A stretch of DNA of 64,000 nucleotides from Pantoea sp. WMus005 (GCF_013415305.1 NZ_JACBXU010000003.1:62001-126000), one strand, 5' to 3'. Shown: positions 35,652 through 44,736, numbered from the stretch's first letter. The notes: generated by a model not told the origin, from the letters alone. Made by a program: numbers and translations.

Positions 35652-37126
35652 ATAGAACGACAGTAATTGGCGCAGGCTTTGGTGGTCTGGCTCTGGCAAT
35701 TCGCCTTCAGGCGTCAGGCATTCCCACCCGACTGCTGGAGCAGCGTGACAAGCCTGGCGGCCGGGCTTATGTCTACGAGGATCAGGGCTACACCTTTGAT
35801 GCCGGTCCGACGGTGATCACCGATCCCAGCGCCATTGAAGAGCTTTTCACCCTGGCGGGCAAAAAGCTCTCCGACTATGTTGAGCTGCTGCCAGTCAGGC
35901 CGTTTTATCGCCTCTGCTGGGAGTCCGGCAAGGTGTTCAGTTATGACAACGATCAGCCTGCGCTGGAAACACAGATTGCCGCGTTTAATCCACGCGATGT
36001 TGAAGGCTATCGTCGCTTCCTGGATTATTCGCGCGCGGTGTTTGCGGAAGGCTATCTGAAGCTCGGCACCGTACCGTTTCTGTCGTTCCGCGACATGCTG
36101 CGTGCCGCTCCGCAGCTGGCCAAATTACAGGCGTGGCGAAGTGTCTACAGCAAAGTGGCGAGCTACATTGAAGATGAGCATCTGCGTCAGGCGTTCTCTT
36201 TCCACTCGCTGCTCGTAGGCGGAAATCCGTTTGCCACCTCGTCAATCTATACTCTGATTCATGCCCTGGAGCGTGAATGGGGCGTCTGGTTCCCGCGCGG
36301 CGGCACTGGCGCACTGGTGCGGGGTATGGTCAAACTGTTTGAAGATCTGGGCGGCGAAGTGGAGCTGAATGCCAGCGTTGCCCGGCTGGAGACGCAGAAA
36401 AATAAAATTACCGCCGTGCATCTGAAAGATGGCCGGGTATTCCCGACCCGCGCGGTTGCCTCTAACGCGGATGTCGTTCACACCTACCGCGAACTGCTGA
36501 GCCAGCATCCGGCGTCTATGGCACAGGGAAAATCTCTGCAGAACAAGCGTATGAGCAACTCGCTCTTCGTGATCTATTTTGGACTCAATCATCATCACGA
36601 TCAGCTGGCGCACCACACGGTCTGCTTTGGCCCACGCTACCGCGAATTAATTGATGAGATCTTTAACAAAGACGCCCTGGCTGAAGACTTCTCGCTCTAT
36701 CTGCATGCGCCCTGTGTGACCGATCCGTCACTGGCGCCGGAAGGCTGCGGCAGCTATTACGTGCTGGCACCGGTGCCACATCTCGGCACCGCCGATATCG
36801 ACTGGTCCGTTGAAGGTCCTCGCCTGCGCGATCGCATCTTTGACTATCTGGAAGAGCATTACATGCCGGGCCTGCGCAGCCAGCTGGTGACGCATCGCAT
36901 CTTCACGCCGTTTGATTTCCGCGATGAGTTGAATGCGTATCAGGGGTCTGCGTTCTCAGTAGAGCCGATCCTGACGCAAAGCGCCTGGTTCCGGCCTCAT
37001 AACCGCGATAAAAATATCAACAATCTCTACCTGGTCGGTGCTGGCACCCATCCGGGCGCGGGTATTCCCGGCGTGATTGGCTCGGCCAAGGCCACCGCAG
37101 GATTGATGCTGGAGGATCTGGGTTGA
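35648..37126 (+). CDS. crtI: Phytoene desaturase CrtI
   Basis: FAD-dependent desaturase of 492 residues converting phytoene to lycopene. N-terminal FAD fold TVIGAGFGGLALAIRLQASG, then EQRDKPGGRAYVYEDQGYTFDAGPTVITDP, and the C-terminal bacterial-type phytoene dehydrogenase signature NLYLVGAGTHPGAGIPGVIGSAKATA. ATGA overlap with crtY and overlap with the TTG of crtB show tight coupling. Confidence 0.97.
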   Translation: MNRTTVIGAGFGGLALAIRLQASGIPTRLLEQRDKPGGRAYVYEDQGYTFDAGPTVITDPSAIEELFTLAGKKLSDYVELLPVRPFYRLCWESGKVFSYDNDQPALETQIAAFNPRDVEGYRRFLDYSRAVFAEGYLKLGTVPFLSFRDMLRAAPQLAKLQAWRSVYSKVASYIEDEHLRQAFSFHSLLVGGNPFATSSIYTLIHALEREWGVWFPRGGTGALVRGMVKLFEDLGGEVELNASVARLETQKNKITAVHLKDGRVFPTRAVASNADVVHTYRELLSQHPASMAQGKSLQNKRMSNSLFVIYFGLNHHHDQLAHHTVCFGPRYRELIDEIFNKDALAEDFSLYLHAPCVTDPSLAPEGCGSYYVLAPVPHLGTADIDWSVEGPRLRDRIFDYLEEHYMPGLRSQLVTHRIFTPFDFRDELNAYQGSAFSVEPILTQSAWFRPHNRDKNINNLYLVGAGTHPGAGIPGVIGSAKATAGLMLEDLG

Positions 37127-38052
37127 ATAGTCCGTCACTGCTCGATCATGCCGTAGAAACCATGGAGGTGGGTTCAAAAAGCTTCGCCACTGCATCGAAG
37201 CTGTTTGATGCCAAAACCCGACGCAGTGTGCTGATGCTCTACTCCTGGTGCCGTCACTGTGACGATGTGATTGACGATCAGGTGCTGGGATTCAGTAACG
37301 ATACGCCATCGCTGCAATCCGCCGAACAGCGCCTGGCGCAACTGGAGATGAAAACGCGTCAGGCCTATGCCGGTTCGCAGATGCATGAGCCTGCCTTTGC
37401 GGCCTTCCAGGAGGTGGCGATGGCGCACGACATTCTGCCGGCTTACGCGTTTGATCATCTGGCGGGCTTTGCGATGGATGTGCAGGAGACGCGCTATCAG
37501 ACGCTTGAGGATACGCTGCGCTACTGCTATCACGTGGCGGGCGTGGTAGGTCTGATGATGGCGCAGATTATGGGCGTGCGCGACAATCCCACGCTGGATC
37601 GCGCCTGCGATCTCGGTCTGGCGTTTCAGCTGACCAACATTGCACGTGATATTGTTGAGGATGCTGAAGCAGGACGCTGTTATCTGCCCGCAGAGTGGCT
37701 TGCTGAAGAGGGACTGACGCGAGAGACGCTGGCTGCGCCGGAAAATCGCCAGGCGCTCAGCCGTGTTGCCCGTCGTCTGGTGGAGACAGCAGAGCCTTAT
37801 TACCATTCGGCTTCGGCTGGCCTGCCGGGCTTACCGCTGCGCTCAGCGTGGGCGATTGCAACTGCAAAACAGGTCTATCGTAAGATTGGTATGAAGGTGG
37901 TTCAGGCGGGCTCACAGGCGTGGGACATACGTCAGTCCACCAGCACGCCAGAGAAACTGGCTATGCTGGTGGCGGCATCCGGTCAGGCGGTTACTTCCCG
38001 GATGGCGCGTCATGCTCCGCGCCCTGCTTACCTCTGGCAGCGCCCCGTTTAA
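37123..38052 (+). CDS. crtB: Phytoene synthase CrtB, TTG start
   Basis: Condenses two GGPP to phytoene. The 309-residue protein has the trans-isoprenyl diphosphate synthase motifs: SKSFATASKLF, the first Asp-rich CRHCDDVIDD, and AFQLTNIARDIVEDAEAGRCYLP. The family N-terminus (MNSPSLLDHAVETM) starts at a TTG overlapping the crtI stop as TTGA; the next ATG would remove 13 conserved residues. Last gene of the operon, converging with crtZ and overlapping its 3' end by 62 bp. Confidence 0.95.
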   Translation: MNSPSLLDHAVETMEVGSKSFATASKLFDAKTRRSVLMLYSWCRHCDDVIDDQVLGFSNDTPSLQSAEQRLAQLEMKTRQAYAGSQMHEPAFAAFQEVAMAHDILPAYAFDHLAGFAMDVQETRYQTLEDTLRYCYHVAGVVGLMMAQIMGVRDNPTLDRACDLGLAFQLTNIARDIVEDAEAGRCYLPAEWLAEEGLTRETLAAPENRQALSRVARRLVETAEPYYHSASAGLPGLPLRSAWAIATAKQVYRKIGMKVVQAGSQAWDIRQSTSTPEKLAMLVAASGQAVTSRMARHAPRPAYLWQRPV

Positions 38053-38518
38053 CGCCGTGACGTTCCCGCAACGTCGTCTGCAGTTTTGACAGCGGCGGCG
38101 CATAGAGGAAACCAAACGACACACAATCCTCTTTGCCCCGTACCGCATGATGCATGCGGTGCGCCATATAGAGTCGGCGCAGATAACCCCGACGTGGAAC
38201 ATAGCGGAAGGGCCAGCGCTGATGGACCAGCCCGTCATGAACAATAAAATAGAGCAGGCCATACAGCGTCATCCCTGCACCGATCCACTGCAACGGCCAG
38301 ACGCCTGTGCTGCCCAGATAAATAAGCAAAATCGACAGGCAGGCAAAGACGACAGCGTAAAGATCGTTAACCTCAAACCAGCCTTTATGCGGTTCATGAT
38401 GTGACAGATGCCAGCCCCAACCCCAGCCATGCATAATATATTTGTGCGCCAGTGCAGCCGTTATCTCCATACCGATAACAGTGACCAGAACAATCAGGGC
38501 ATTCCAAATCCACAACAT
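37991..38518 (-). CDS. crtZ: Beta-carotene hydroxylase CrtZ
   Basis: Di-iron membrane hydroxylase of 175 residues making zeaxanthin from beta-carotene. His clusters typical of the fatty acid hydroxylase family: HKYIMHGWGWGWHLSHHEPH, HDGLVHQRWPF, and HRMHHAVRGKEDCVSFGFL. The start at 38518 (MLWIWNALI) follows GGGAGA and gives the normal length. It is transcribed from its own promoter toward crtB; the 3' ends overlap. Confidence 0.96.
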   Translation of the reverse strand: MLWIWNALIVLVTVIGMEITAALAHKYIMHGWGWGWHLSHHEPHKGWFEVNDLYAVVFACLSILLIYLGSTGVWPLQWIGAGMTLYGLLYFIVHDGLVHQRWPFRYVPRRGYLRRLYMAHRMHHAVRGKEDCVSFGFLYAPPLSKLQTTLRERHGVKRGAARGKQGAEHDAPSGK

Positions 38519-38665
38519 AGTTTCTCCCGAGCATGCATCCTGCAAAGTGGCGCAGAGGGATAATTTTAACAGAGATTGGAGGAAACAGGCTTCACGGGAA
38601 AAATAAGAGGAAAAATTACGTATGCATGAATGAAAAGCATTCCCCATGAGGCAGCGACTGAACCT

Positions 38666-38935
38666 TTAAAGCAGCTCGTTATCCATCGGCGTGCGAAAAG
38701 CATGGCGTGCGGCGATCATCAACTGACTGGCTGTCACGGTTGTGGGTAATCGCATCAGAATTTTACTCGCCTGCCAGTAACAGAGCACCATGACCTCATC
38801 CTCTTCCTGTTCAGCCAGCTCATGCAGCCGGACACGCAGTGACAGCACATCAATGGTCTGCTGCGCATCCAGCATGTCAGAGATCGTCTGATTAATGACG
38901 CGATGGAGAGTTTTCCAGGTGAGATCGGTATACAA
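38666..38935 (-). CDS. Small hypothetical protein near crtZ
   Basis: Protein of 89 residues, MYTDLTWKTLHRVINQTISDML..., predicted mostly helical, with an acidic centre (HELAEQEEDEVMVLCYWQA). No signal peptide or membrane segment and no recognised domain. Size and helical, acidic character recall small AriR/YmgB-type regulators, but residue similarity is not convincing. Confidence 0.55.
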   Translation of the reverse strand: MYTDLTWKTLHRVINQTISDMLDAQQTIDVLSLRVRLHELAEQEEDEVMVLCYWQASKILMRLPTTVTASQLMIAARHAFRTPMDNELL

Positions 38936-39251
38936 AATTAACCTCTTCTAACGCTTATCGGCTTCCTGCAGACAGGCAGCAGGGAAGTAGCAGAAATGGC
39001 TTCGTAAAACAGGAGAGCAAACTCTGCTGATAACTATAGCGGCTCTTCAGCGGCGATGCAGGCCAGCTGTTGAGAATGCTAAAGCCGATAATTTTAACGA
39101 CAAAGGGTCCTGCCTGTCGCCTGTTCCGCACAGGTCAGCGACTGATTGCTGATTTTTGTAACAATTGCGGCTGATTCTTAGCTGGCTGAAGCAGAGAGGA
39201 TTTGCCAGGGTAAATACCTTTACCGTTCCGTTTCTCTTAAAGGAGTTATTC
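38936..39251. other. 316-bp intergenic region without a recognised gene
   Basis: Between the small hypothetical gene and the DsbA-like gene. It must hold both outward promoters. I see no conserved site, no RNA structure and no small gene with a good ribosome site; only a few stop-rich short frames. Confidence 0.6.
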
Positions 39252-39794
39252 ATGAGTCAGCATGCAGATACGCTGGTCTGGGGCCATGGCCCGGCAATCT
39301 TCGAAGTCTTTCTGGAACCCACCTGTCCTTTTTCGGTTCGTACATTCAATAAATTAGACGCCTTACTGGCGCAGGCGGGTGAAGATAAGATCACCGTGAA
39401 GATCCGGCTGCAATCTCAGCCGTGGCACCTCTATTCCGGGCTGATTGTGCGCTACATTCTTGCCGCCGCCTGCAAAAGTAAAGACGCGGCGAAGAAGGTA
39501 ATGCAGGCCGTGGCCGATCATCGTGAAGAATTCGAGTTCACCGATCACTGTACCGGCCCGAACCGTGATGCCACGCCGAATCTGATTCTGGCCCGCCTGA
39601 AAGAATACAGCGGCGTGGATGCCAGTGCCGCATTTGATCAGCCTGATCTGCAGAGCGCCATTAAATGGCACTGCAAATATGCCCGCCAGAACGGTATCCA
39701 TGTTTCACCAACTTTTATGGTTAACGGTCTGGTGCAGCCTGAACTCAGCAGCGGTGACGACATTGAGCACTGGGCAAGTGTTCTGACTGGTTAG
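39252..39794 (+). CDS. Cytoplasmic DsbA/thioredoxin-like protein
   Basis: Protein of 180 residues with a thioredoxin fold of the DsbA/2-hydroxychromene isomerase type: FEVFLEPTCPFSVRTFNKLDALLA near the start and the cis-proline region HVSPTFMVNGLVQPELSS near the end. The active site is CPFS, with one cysteine only, so it cannot be a classical CxxC oxidase. There is no signal peptide. AAAGGAGTT before the ATG supports the start; a longer in-frame start at 39165 has no such site. Confidence 0.8.
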   Translation: MSQHADTLVWGHGPAIFEVFLEPTCPFSVRTFNKLDALLAQAGEDKITVKIRLQSQPWHLYSGLIVRYILAAACKSKDAAKKVMQAVADHREEFEFTDHCTGPNRDATPNLILARLKEYSGVDASAAFDQPDLQSAIKWHCKYARQNGIHVSPTFMVNGLVQPELSSGDDIEHWASVLTG

Positions 39795-40016
39795 TTTTTG
39801 TGCGCGGTTGCCGCAGGCCGCGCAACACGGTCTCTCCCCTTTGCGATTCAGCACACACGCATTCTCAATATCCTGATAATTATGCCTGTTTTCCCGTGAG
39901 CAGGCCGGGTAAGCTATACCGCTATCAGCAGCATTACACCGCTGCTACATCATATTAACGGCGTCGCTGACCTGTTTTCACGCCAGTCAGGCGCCTGATT
40001 CATTGAGGAATTGCGG

Positions 40017-40430
40017 ATGCCGATGACGCTTGAACAGATACAGGACAAATATCCGGGTGCATTTACAGATGCATTTGGTGATTCCCCGGAATTAGCCAGC
40101 GAGCTCGCAACGCTGATTATTGCCGGAAAAAAGGTGGCCAGCTGTGGTTCGTTACGCAGTTGGCAGGAGCAGGAAGCCTTGCCTCAGCCGGGCGGTTACA
40201 GCATTGTTCTGAACGGCGAACAGCAGCCCGTCTGCGTGATCCGTACCACCGGATTGTTCCTGACGCGCTTTGACCGCGTTACGCCAGAAATGGCGATGCT
40301 GGAGGGTGAAGGCGATCTCAGCCTCGATCACTGGCGGCAGGAACATCAGCGCTACTTCGAGCGTGCAGGCTATTACCACAGCGAAATGGAGCTGATCTTC
40401 GAGACCTTCCAGCTGGTCGAGGTGATTTAA
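40017..40430 (+). CDS. ASCH domain protein
   Basis: Protein of 137 residues, MPMTLEQIQDKYPGAFTDAFGDSPELASELATLIIAGKKVASCGSLRSW, with the ASCH pattern: PGGYSIVLNGEQQPVCVIRTT, FDRVTPEMAMLEGEGDLSLDHWRQEHQRYF. ASCH folds relate to PUA domains and are thought to bind RNA or act on modified nucleosides (as in N4-acetylcytidine amidohydrolase). Here the role is unknown. AGGA lies nine bases before the chosen ATG. Confidence 0.82.
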   Translation: MPMTLEQIQDKYPGAFTDAFGDSPELASELATLIIAGKKVASCGSLRSWQEQEALPQPGGYSIVLNGEQQPVCVIRTTGLFLTRFDRVTPEMAMLEGEGDLSLDHWRQEHQRYFERAGYYHSEMELIFETFQLVEVI

Positions 40431-40438
40431 ACCGGCCC

Positions 40439-41407
40439 TTACAGCGCATTGGCTGCCATCAGCGCCAGCCGCGTAACACCACGCGCGGCGAGAGTCTCAG
40501 CAACCTGAGCCGCGCGCATACCACTGGCGCACACCAGCACCACGCGCTGATTCAATGGCGGCTGCCAGGCCGCTATCTGCTGTGGCAGAATCCGTAATAC
40601 CTGCCCGGCCACACTGACCGGTGCCTCCTCCACGCTGCGCAATTCCACTATGCAATCGTCATCAGTGAGCATGAGTCGATCGATAAACGGCGTGCCCGGC
40701 GCTTCTGGCTCAGGTGCATCGTCGAAACGGAACTGCCGCACATGCCAGTTCACAAAGTCGCAGTGAATCATGCAGCCGAGCGGCGATGGCGTCAGCTTCA
40801 GTAATACGCTCAGCGCCATCTGCGCCTGCATGGCGCCCAGCGTTGCCACGGCTGGCCCCATCACGCCAGCCGTGTTGCAGTTACCCGACGTCACAGGCAA
40901 CTGCGGGAACAGCGCGCGATAGCCGGGTGAACCCCCGCAGAATCCACCGACATAGCCTTTGCGACCTAACACCGACGCGCAGATGAGCGGCAGATCGCGC
41001 GGATAGCAGGTGTCCGAGAGCTGATAAGTGATCGCGAAGTTATCCGCCGCATCCACCACCAGATCGATTCCCTTCAGCGCCTCCGGGAGATGACTGGCAC
41101 TCAGCCTGTATGGATGCGCCTCGACGCGGCAGTCAGGATTCCGCTGCGCCAGCGCGCGCTGAGCACAGATTGCTTTGGGCTGACCCACATCGTCGACGCC
41201 AAACAGCGTCTGCCGGTGGAGGTTGTGCAACTCAACCCGATCGCCATCATAAAGACGAATAAACCCGACGCCCGCGCCAGCCAGCAACGGTAGCAGCGTC
41301 GCGCTAAGCCCGCCCGCGCCCACCACCAGCACACGTGCCTCGCTCATCCGCTGCTGCCCCGCTTCGCCAATCTCCGGCAACATAGTCTGTCGCTGATAAC
41401 GCTCCAT
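40439..41407 (-). CDS. thiF: ThiS adenylyltransferase ThiF fused to a rhodanese-like domain
   Basis: Activates the C-terminus of ThiS for sulfur transfer in thiazole synthesis. Residues 1-250 are an E1-like domain: YQRQTMLPEIGEAGQQRM, nucleotide loop VVGAGGLSATLLPLLAGAGVG, and SGNCNTAGVMGPAVATLGAMQA. The first zinc CxxC of E. coli ThiF (CYRC) is replaced by GYRA. The C-terminal 75 residues form a small rhodanese-like domain with the active loop VCASGMRAAQVAETL. This could supply sulfur in place of a free rhodanese. Last gene of thiOSGF. Confidence 0.9.
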   Translation of the reverse strand: MERYQRQTMLPEIGEAGQQRMSEARVLVVGAGGLSATLLPLLAGAGVGFIRLYDGDRVELHNLHRQTLFGVDDVGQPKAICAQRALAQRNPDCRVEAHPYRLSASHLPEALKGIDLVVDAADNFAITYQLSDTCYPRDLPLICASVLGRKGYVGGFCGGSPGYRALFPQLPVTSGNCNTAGVMGPAVATLGAMQAQMALSVLLKLTPSPLGCMIHCDFVNWHVRQFRFDDAPEPEAPGTPFIDRLMLTDDDCIVELRSVEEAPVSVAGQVLRILPQQIAAWQPPLNQRVVLVCASGMRAAQVAETLAARGVTRLALMAANAL

Positions 41408-41416
41408 CGCCGCTCC

Positions 41417-42172
41417 TTAAAACTGTGCCAGACCAAAAATGGGCGTTGAAGCTGACGCCATGTCGCGCTGCTCCATCAATCCCGCCTGAAACGCTTCGTG
41501 ACCGCCATGGATCGCGGCAGCGAAGGCCCCGGCCATCCGCACTGGATCGCGCGCTTTTGCCACCGCCGTGTTGAGTAACACCGCGTCAAAGCCCATCTCC
41601 ATCGCCTGCGCCGCCTGGCCTGGTGAGCCGATCCCCGCATCAATAATCAGCGGCACATCTTTAAACCACGCACGCATGGCACGCAGCCCTTCGATATTGC
41701 GCAGCCCCTGACCGGAGCCAATCGGCGCCCCCCAGGGCATCAGCACTTCACAGCCCGCTTCCAGTAGTTTCTCGCCGACAATCAGATCTTCGGTGGTGTA
41801 GGGAAAGACCTGGAAGCCGTCAGCGCAAAGGATCCGCGCGGCTTCAACCAGCGCAAAGGGGTCGGGTTGCAGCGTATCGGCATGACCGATGACCTCCAGC
41901 TTGATCCACGGCGTGTCGAACAGTTCGCGCGCCATCTGCGCCGTCGTCACCGCCTCTTTCACCGTGTGGCAGCCTGCGGTATTGGGCAGAATGCGTTTGT
42001 TAAGCTGTTGCAGCAGCGAGCGGAAAGCACCGCCTTCACTGCCTTCACGACGCAGGCTGACAGTAATAATCTCTGCGCCTGACGCGTCGATCGCCTGATG
42101 CAGAATGTCCGGGGACGGATATCCGGCGGTACCGAGCAGAAAGCGAGATTGCGGAGTGAATTGATAGAACAT
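41417..42172 (-). CDS. thiG: Thiazole synthase ThiG
   Basis: Forms the thiazole phosphate of thiamine from DXP, ThiS-thiocarboxylate and dehydroglycine. The 251-residue TIM-barrel protein shows [49 protein letters not shown] (catalytic Lys), [13 protein letters not shown] and [33 protein letters not shown]. It lies between thiS (2 bp) and thiF (9 bp). Confidence 0.97.
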   Translation of the reverse strand: MFYQFTPQSRFLLGTAGYPSPDILHQAIDASGAEIITVSLRREGSEGGAFRSLLQQLNKRILPNTAGCHTVKEAVTTAQMARELFDTPWIKLEVIGHADTLQPDPFALVEAARILCADGFQVFPYTTEDLIVGEKLLEAGCEVLMPWGAPIGSGQGLRNIEGLRAMRAWFKDVPLIIDAGIGSPGQAAQAMEMGFDAVLLNTAVAKARDPVRMAGAFAAAIHGGHEAFQAGLMEQRDMASASTPIFGLAQF

Positions 42173-42174
42173 GG

Positions 42175-42372
42175 TTACCCTCCCTGCATCGGTGACAGGA
42201 TTTCCAGCTGGCTACCCGCCTCAAGCGGCTGGCTGGCATAGCGGCTACGCGGCACAAATTCGCCGTTCAGCGCGGTGGCGACGGTGCGCGGGTCAATCTG
42301 CTGCTCCGCCATAAGCTCTGCCAGCGTGTCTGCATCGGTTTCAATCGTGTGCCCATTAAGTTGAACTCGCAT
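42175..42372 (-). CDS. thiS: Sulfur carrier protein ThiS
   Basis: Ubiquitin-like sulfur carrier of 65 residues ending in the required Gly-Gly (SPMQGG), the site of adenylation by ThiF and thiocarboxylate formation. [24 protein letters not shown] is the family start. It overlaps thiO by 17 bp. Confidence 0.95.
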   Translation of the reverse strand: MRVQLNGHTIETDADTLAELMAEQQIDPRTVATALNGEFVPRSRYASQPLEAGSQLEILSPMQGG

Positions 42373-43300
42373 GAGTCATCTCCTGAGTAAGTTGCAGCAT
42401 GAGTTTTTCAGCCATAATCGGAGCCAGCAAAAAGCCGTGACGGTAAAGCCCGTTCAGCGAGAAACGACCCTTTTCATAGCGGACTTCAGGCAGGTTCTGT
42501 CGATAAGCGGGGCGCAGACCGGTGCCGCTCTCCACGATGCGCGCTTCGGCCAGCGCCGGATGCAGACTATAAGCGGCACTGAGCAGCTCCATCATCGCTC
42601 TGGCACTGATCGGGCTGCTATCGTGGCTTTCGACCATCGTGGCACCCAGCATGAAGTGCCCGTCTGCACGCGGCACCAGATAGCAGGGAAAGCGTGGGTG
42701 CAGCAGCCGGACAGGACGGGAGAACTGAACATCGGGGGTCTGGAGAATCAGCATTTCGCCCCTGACGGCGCGCAGCGCGGGCTGCTGATCTGCAGCGTGG
42801 ATGCCACGGCAGTCAATGATTGTGCCGGTGGGTTTACCGCTGTGTAAGGGCACGCCAGCCTGCTGCAGTTTGTCGCGCAGTTGCTGCATCGCGCGGCGGG
42901 GATCAAGATGCGCCTCCGCTGCAAAAAACAGACCACGGGCAAAGCGATTTTCCAGCGCCGGCTCGATCTCTCCGGGGGCGACCCACTGATGCTGCTGCGT
43001 CATGCTGGCGAAACGTGTCAGTTCGCGGCTGTCACGCGGTGGCGCAACCACCAGCGTGCCCTGCTGTTCCACACCCTCCACGCGTTGCGCCCACCAGCCC
43101 GCAGCGTGCTGGCCCCATTCGATCACCTGCGGCGGCGCGCTTTCTGCTTCGCACCAGGGCGCGAGCATGCCGCCCGCCCAGTGTGAGGCGGCACGACAGT
43201 CAGGCTGCGTAATGATTTCGACGCTTTCTTCCCGCTCCACAAGCAGTGTGGCGACACACAACCCGGCCACACCGCTGCCAAGTACCGACCAGCGGCTCAT
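42356..43300 (-). CDS. thiO: Glycine oxidase ThiO
   Basis: FAD-dependent oxidase of 314 residues that turns glycine into iminoacetate (dehydroglycine) for ThiG, replacing the anaerobic tyrosine lyase ThiH. FAD fold WSVLGSGVAGLCVATLLVERE; DAO-family features ASHWAGGMLAPWCEAE, VRGEMLILQTP and GLYRHGFLLAPIMAEKLM at the end. First gene after the TPP riboswitch. The ATG at 43300 is preferred over the GTG at 43309. ThiO use implies an oxygen-dependent route. Confidence 0.92.
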   Translation of the reverse strand: MSRWSVLGSGVAGLCVATLLVEREESVEIITQPDCRAASHWAGGMLAPWCEAESAPPQVIEWGQHAAGWWAQRVEGVEQQGTLVVAPPRDSRELTRFASMTQQHQWVAPGEIEPALENRFARGLFFAAEAHLDPRRAMQQLRDKLQQAGVPLHSGKPTGTIIDCRGIHAADQQPALRAVRGEMLILQTPDVQFSRPVRLLHPRFPCYLVPRADGHFMLGATMVESHDSSPISARAMMELLSAAYSLHPALAEARIVESGTGLRPAYRQNLPEVRYEKGRFSLNGLYRHGFLLAPIMAEKLMLQLTQEMTHASST

Positions 43301-43438
43301 GATGCCCACCGGCGAGGATGAGAGAAAATCAGGATGAGAAGTTTCACTTTGGCCTCGTTATCAGTTAACGAAGACCCGTGATACGGAGGGAAAAGGCAGA
43401 GACGTCGCGAATGCGCCCCTGCGGCAAGTATCTGATGC

Positions 43439-43548
43439 GATACCCGTCTTCCTACGCCAGTATCAACTGGGTCAGGTTCTAAGGGTCGCTAAGCCGCGCA
43501 ATGCGCTATTAGCCTCTCAGTCTCTCTGGCGAGACTCCCCTGACGGGT
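43439..43548 (-). ncRNA. TPP riboswitch (THI element)
   Basis: On the minus strand the conserved parts appear in order: GTCAGGGGAGTC at the 5' side, CTGAGAGGC, ACCCTTAGAACCTGA, the pyrophosphate-sensor side, then GATACTGGCGTAGGAAGA closing with ACGGGT pairing to ACCCGT. It lies about 140 nt upstream of thiO and should lower thiOSGF expression when TPP is high. Confidence 0.93.
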
Positions 43549-43614
43549 TTAGTTGTAAGTTAAGCGGGCAGCTTCGTCAAGCTGCAGGCAGGGTGCAAAA
43601 CCAGAAAATCGTGA

Positions 43615-44160
43615 TTAACGGGCAGAACCAGACGACCAGTCAGCAGCGGTTGCCAGCGTCACAAAGGGTCCCGCCAGCGTCTGATTGTGATGACCAATAA
43701 TACTTTCCGCAGAGAGATGTGGATTATCGACAGTGGTATGCGCATCGGAAATCAGTACAACGTTAAATCCCAGCTCCGGTGCGGCCCGACAGGTGGTATC
43801 AACACAGCACTCCGTTTTCATCCCGGCAATCACCAGTTGTTTTATGCCTCTTTGCTTAAGCTGAAGTTGCAGGCCGGTATCCCTGAAACAGCTGGGGTAT
43901 TTTTTTGTGAAGACGACATCTGACTGCGGGTTAACCTGCAACGCCGGTATCAGACCAGTCAGCGGACTTTGCTCGTTGAAAGGAGAATTATCAGGCCCGA
44001 TGTGTCGCGCAAAAAAGACGGGAACTTCAGACTGCCGTGCTTTGGTGATGAGCAGAGTGATATTCGACAGAATACGGTCTGCAGCAAAAGGCGCCGCTGG
44101 ACCATAAAAAAGGCCCTGCTGCATGTCGATGATTAAAAGTGCACTTTCAGATGTCTTCAT
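43615..44160 (-). CDS. Isochorismatase-family cysteine hydrolase
   Basis: Hydrolase of 181 residues. Catalytic triad: Asp in LLIIDMQQGLF, Lys in VVFTKKYPSCF, Cys in GMKTECCVDTTCRAAPELGF. The fold acts on C-N bonds in substrates such as nicotinamide, biuret or isochorismate; this short type resembles YcaC/YecD-like enzymes of unknown substrate. It follows the threonine-rich leader and lies downstream of the old yellow enzyme-ArsR pair on the same strand. Confidence 0.87.
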   Translation of the reverse strand: MKTSESALLIIDMQQGLFYGPAAPFAADRILSNITLLITKARQSEVPVFFARHIGPDNSPFNEQSPLTGLIPALQVNPQSDVVFTKKYPSCFRDTGLQLQLKQRGIKQLVIAGMKTECCVDTTCRAAPELGFNVVLISDAHTTVDNPHLSAESIIGHHNQTLAGPFVTLATAADWSSGSAR

Positions 44161-44235
44161 GACCTGGCTCCATTCAGTTTTAAGAACGGAGAACAGGTCC
44201 CCGTCCGGTTCGGCGGGGAGTGGGAATCTGTTGTG

Positions 44236-44319
44236 TCAGGTGCCCGTCACAGACTCGCCTACGCCGCCGCTGAGCGCGGTGGTGGTGACGGTGGTGAAAG
44301 TCAGAACTGACATAAACAT
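44236..44319 (-). CDS. Threonine-rich 27-residue frame, possible leader peptide
   Basis: MFMSVLTFTTVTTTALSGGV... ends in TGA; 8 of 27 residues are Thr and six of these lie in residues 7-14. AGGA sits seven bases before the ATG. About 75 bp separate it from the hydrolase gene, with a GC-rich hairpin (CCCCG...CGGGG) near 44200. The layout recalls attenuator leaders such as thrL, but there is no T run after the hairpin and the downstream gene is not for threonine synthesis. Confidence 0.35.
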   Translation of the reverse strand: MFMSVLTFTTVTTTALSGGVGESVTGT

Positions 44320-44405
44320 TTTACGATCCTGAGTTGATGAATTCGTGAGGAGTCTCACCCGGCAGGAGAGGACCGGAATTTACATTACCCGGAACACTGT
44401 GGCTT

Positions 44406-44720
44406 TTAAAGCGCCTGCAGCGATTGCGTCACCGCGTCGGTGATTTCACGAATACGCGGTTCGGCGCGGCGATAATAGGTCCATTTGCCCACTTTGCTGG
44501 CTTCGACCAGGCCCGCATTGTGAAGTGCTTTCAGGCATAACGACGTGGCGGGCTGTGATAAGCCCGCCTTGTCCTGTATGAGGCTGGCGCAGACGCCATA
44601 CTGATCGAAGGGATAGAGCTGGGTATAGCCCGCAAACGCTTCGTCAGGATTTTTAAGCCACTTCAGCACTGCCACTCTGGTCGGGTTGGACAGTAACTTC
44701 AGGGCATTTTCGGGGGACAT
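44406..44720 (-). CDS. ArsR-type winged-helix regulator
   Basis: Protein of 104 residues: NALKLLSNPTRVAVLKWLKN is the ArsR start, and AGLSQPATSLCLKALHNAGLVEASKVGKWTYYRRAE is the recognition helix and wing. Three cysteines and no clear metal-site CxC; it may sense an electrophile rather than a metal. It lies 16 bp after the old yellow enzyme gene and probably represses it through the 11-bp inverted repeat at 45895-45922. Confidence 0.87.
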   Translation of the reverse strand: MSPENALKLLSNPTRVAVLKWLKNPDEAFAGYTQLYPFDQYGVCASLIQDKAGLSQPATSLCLKALHNAGLVEASKVGKWTYYRRAEPRIREITDAVTQSLQAL

Positions 44721-44736
44721 GCCGCCTCACAGAATA

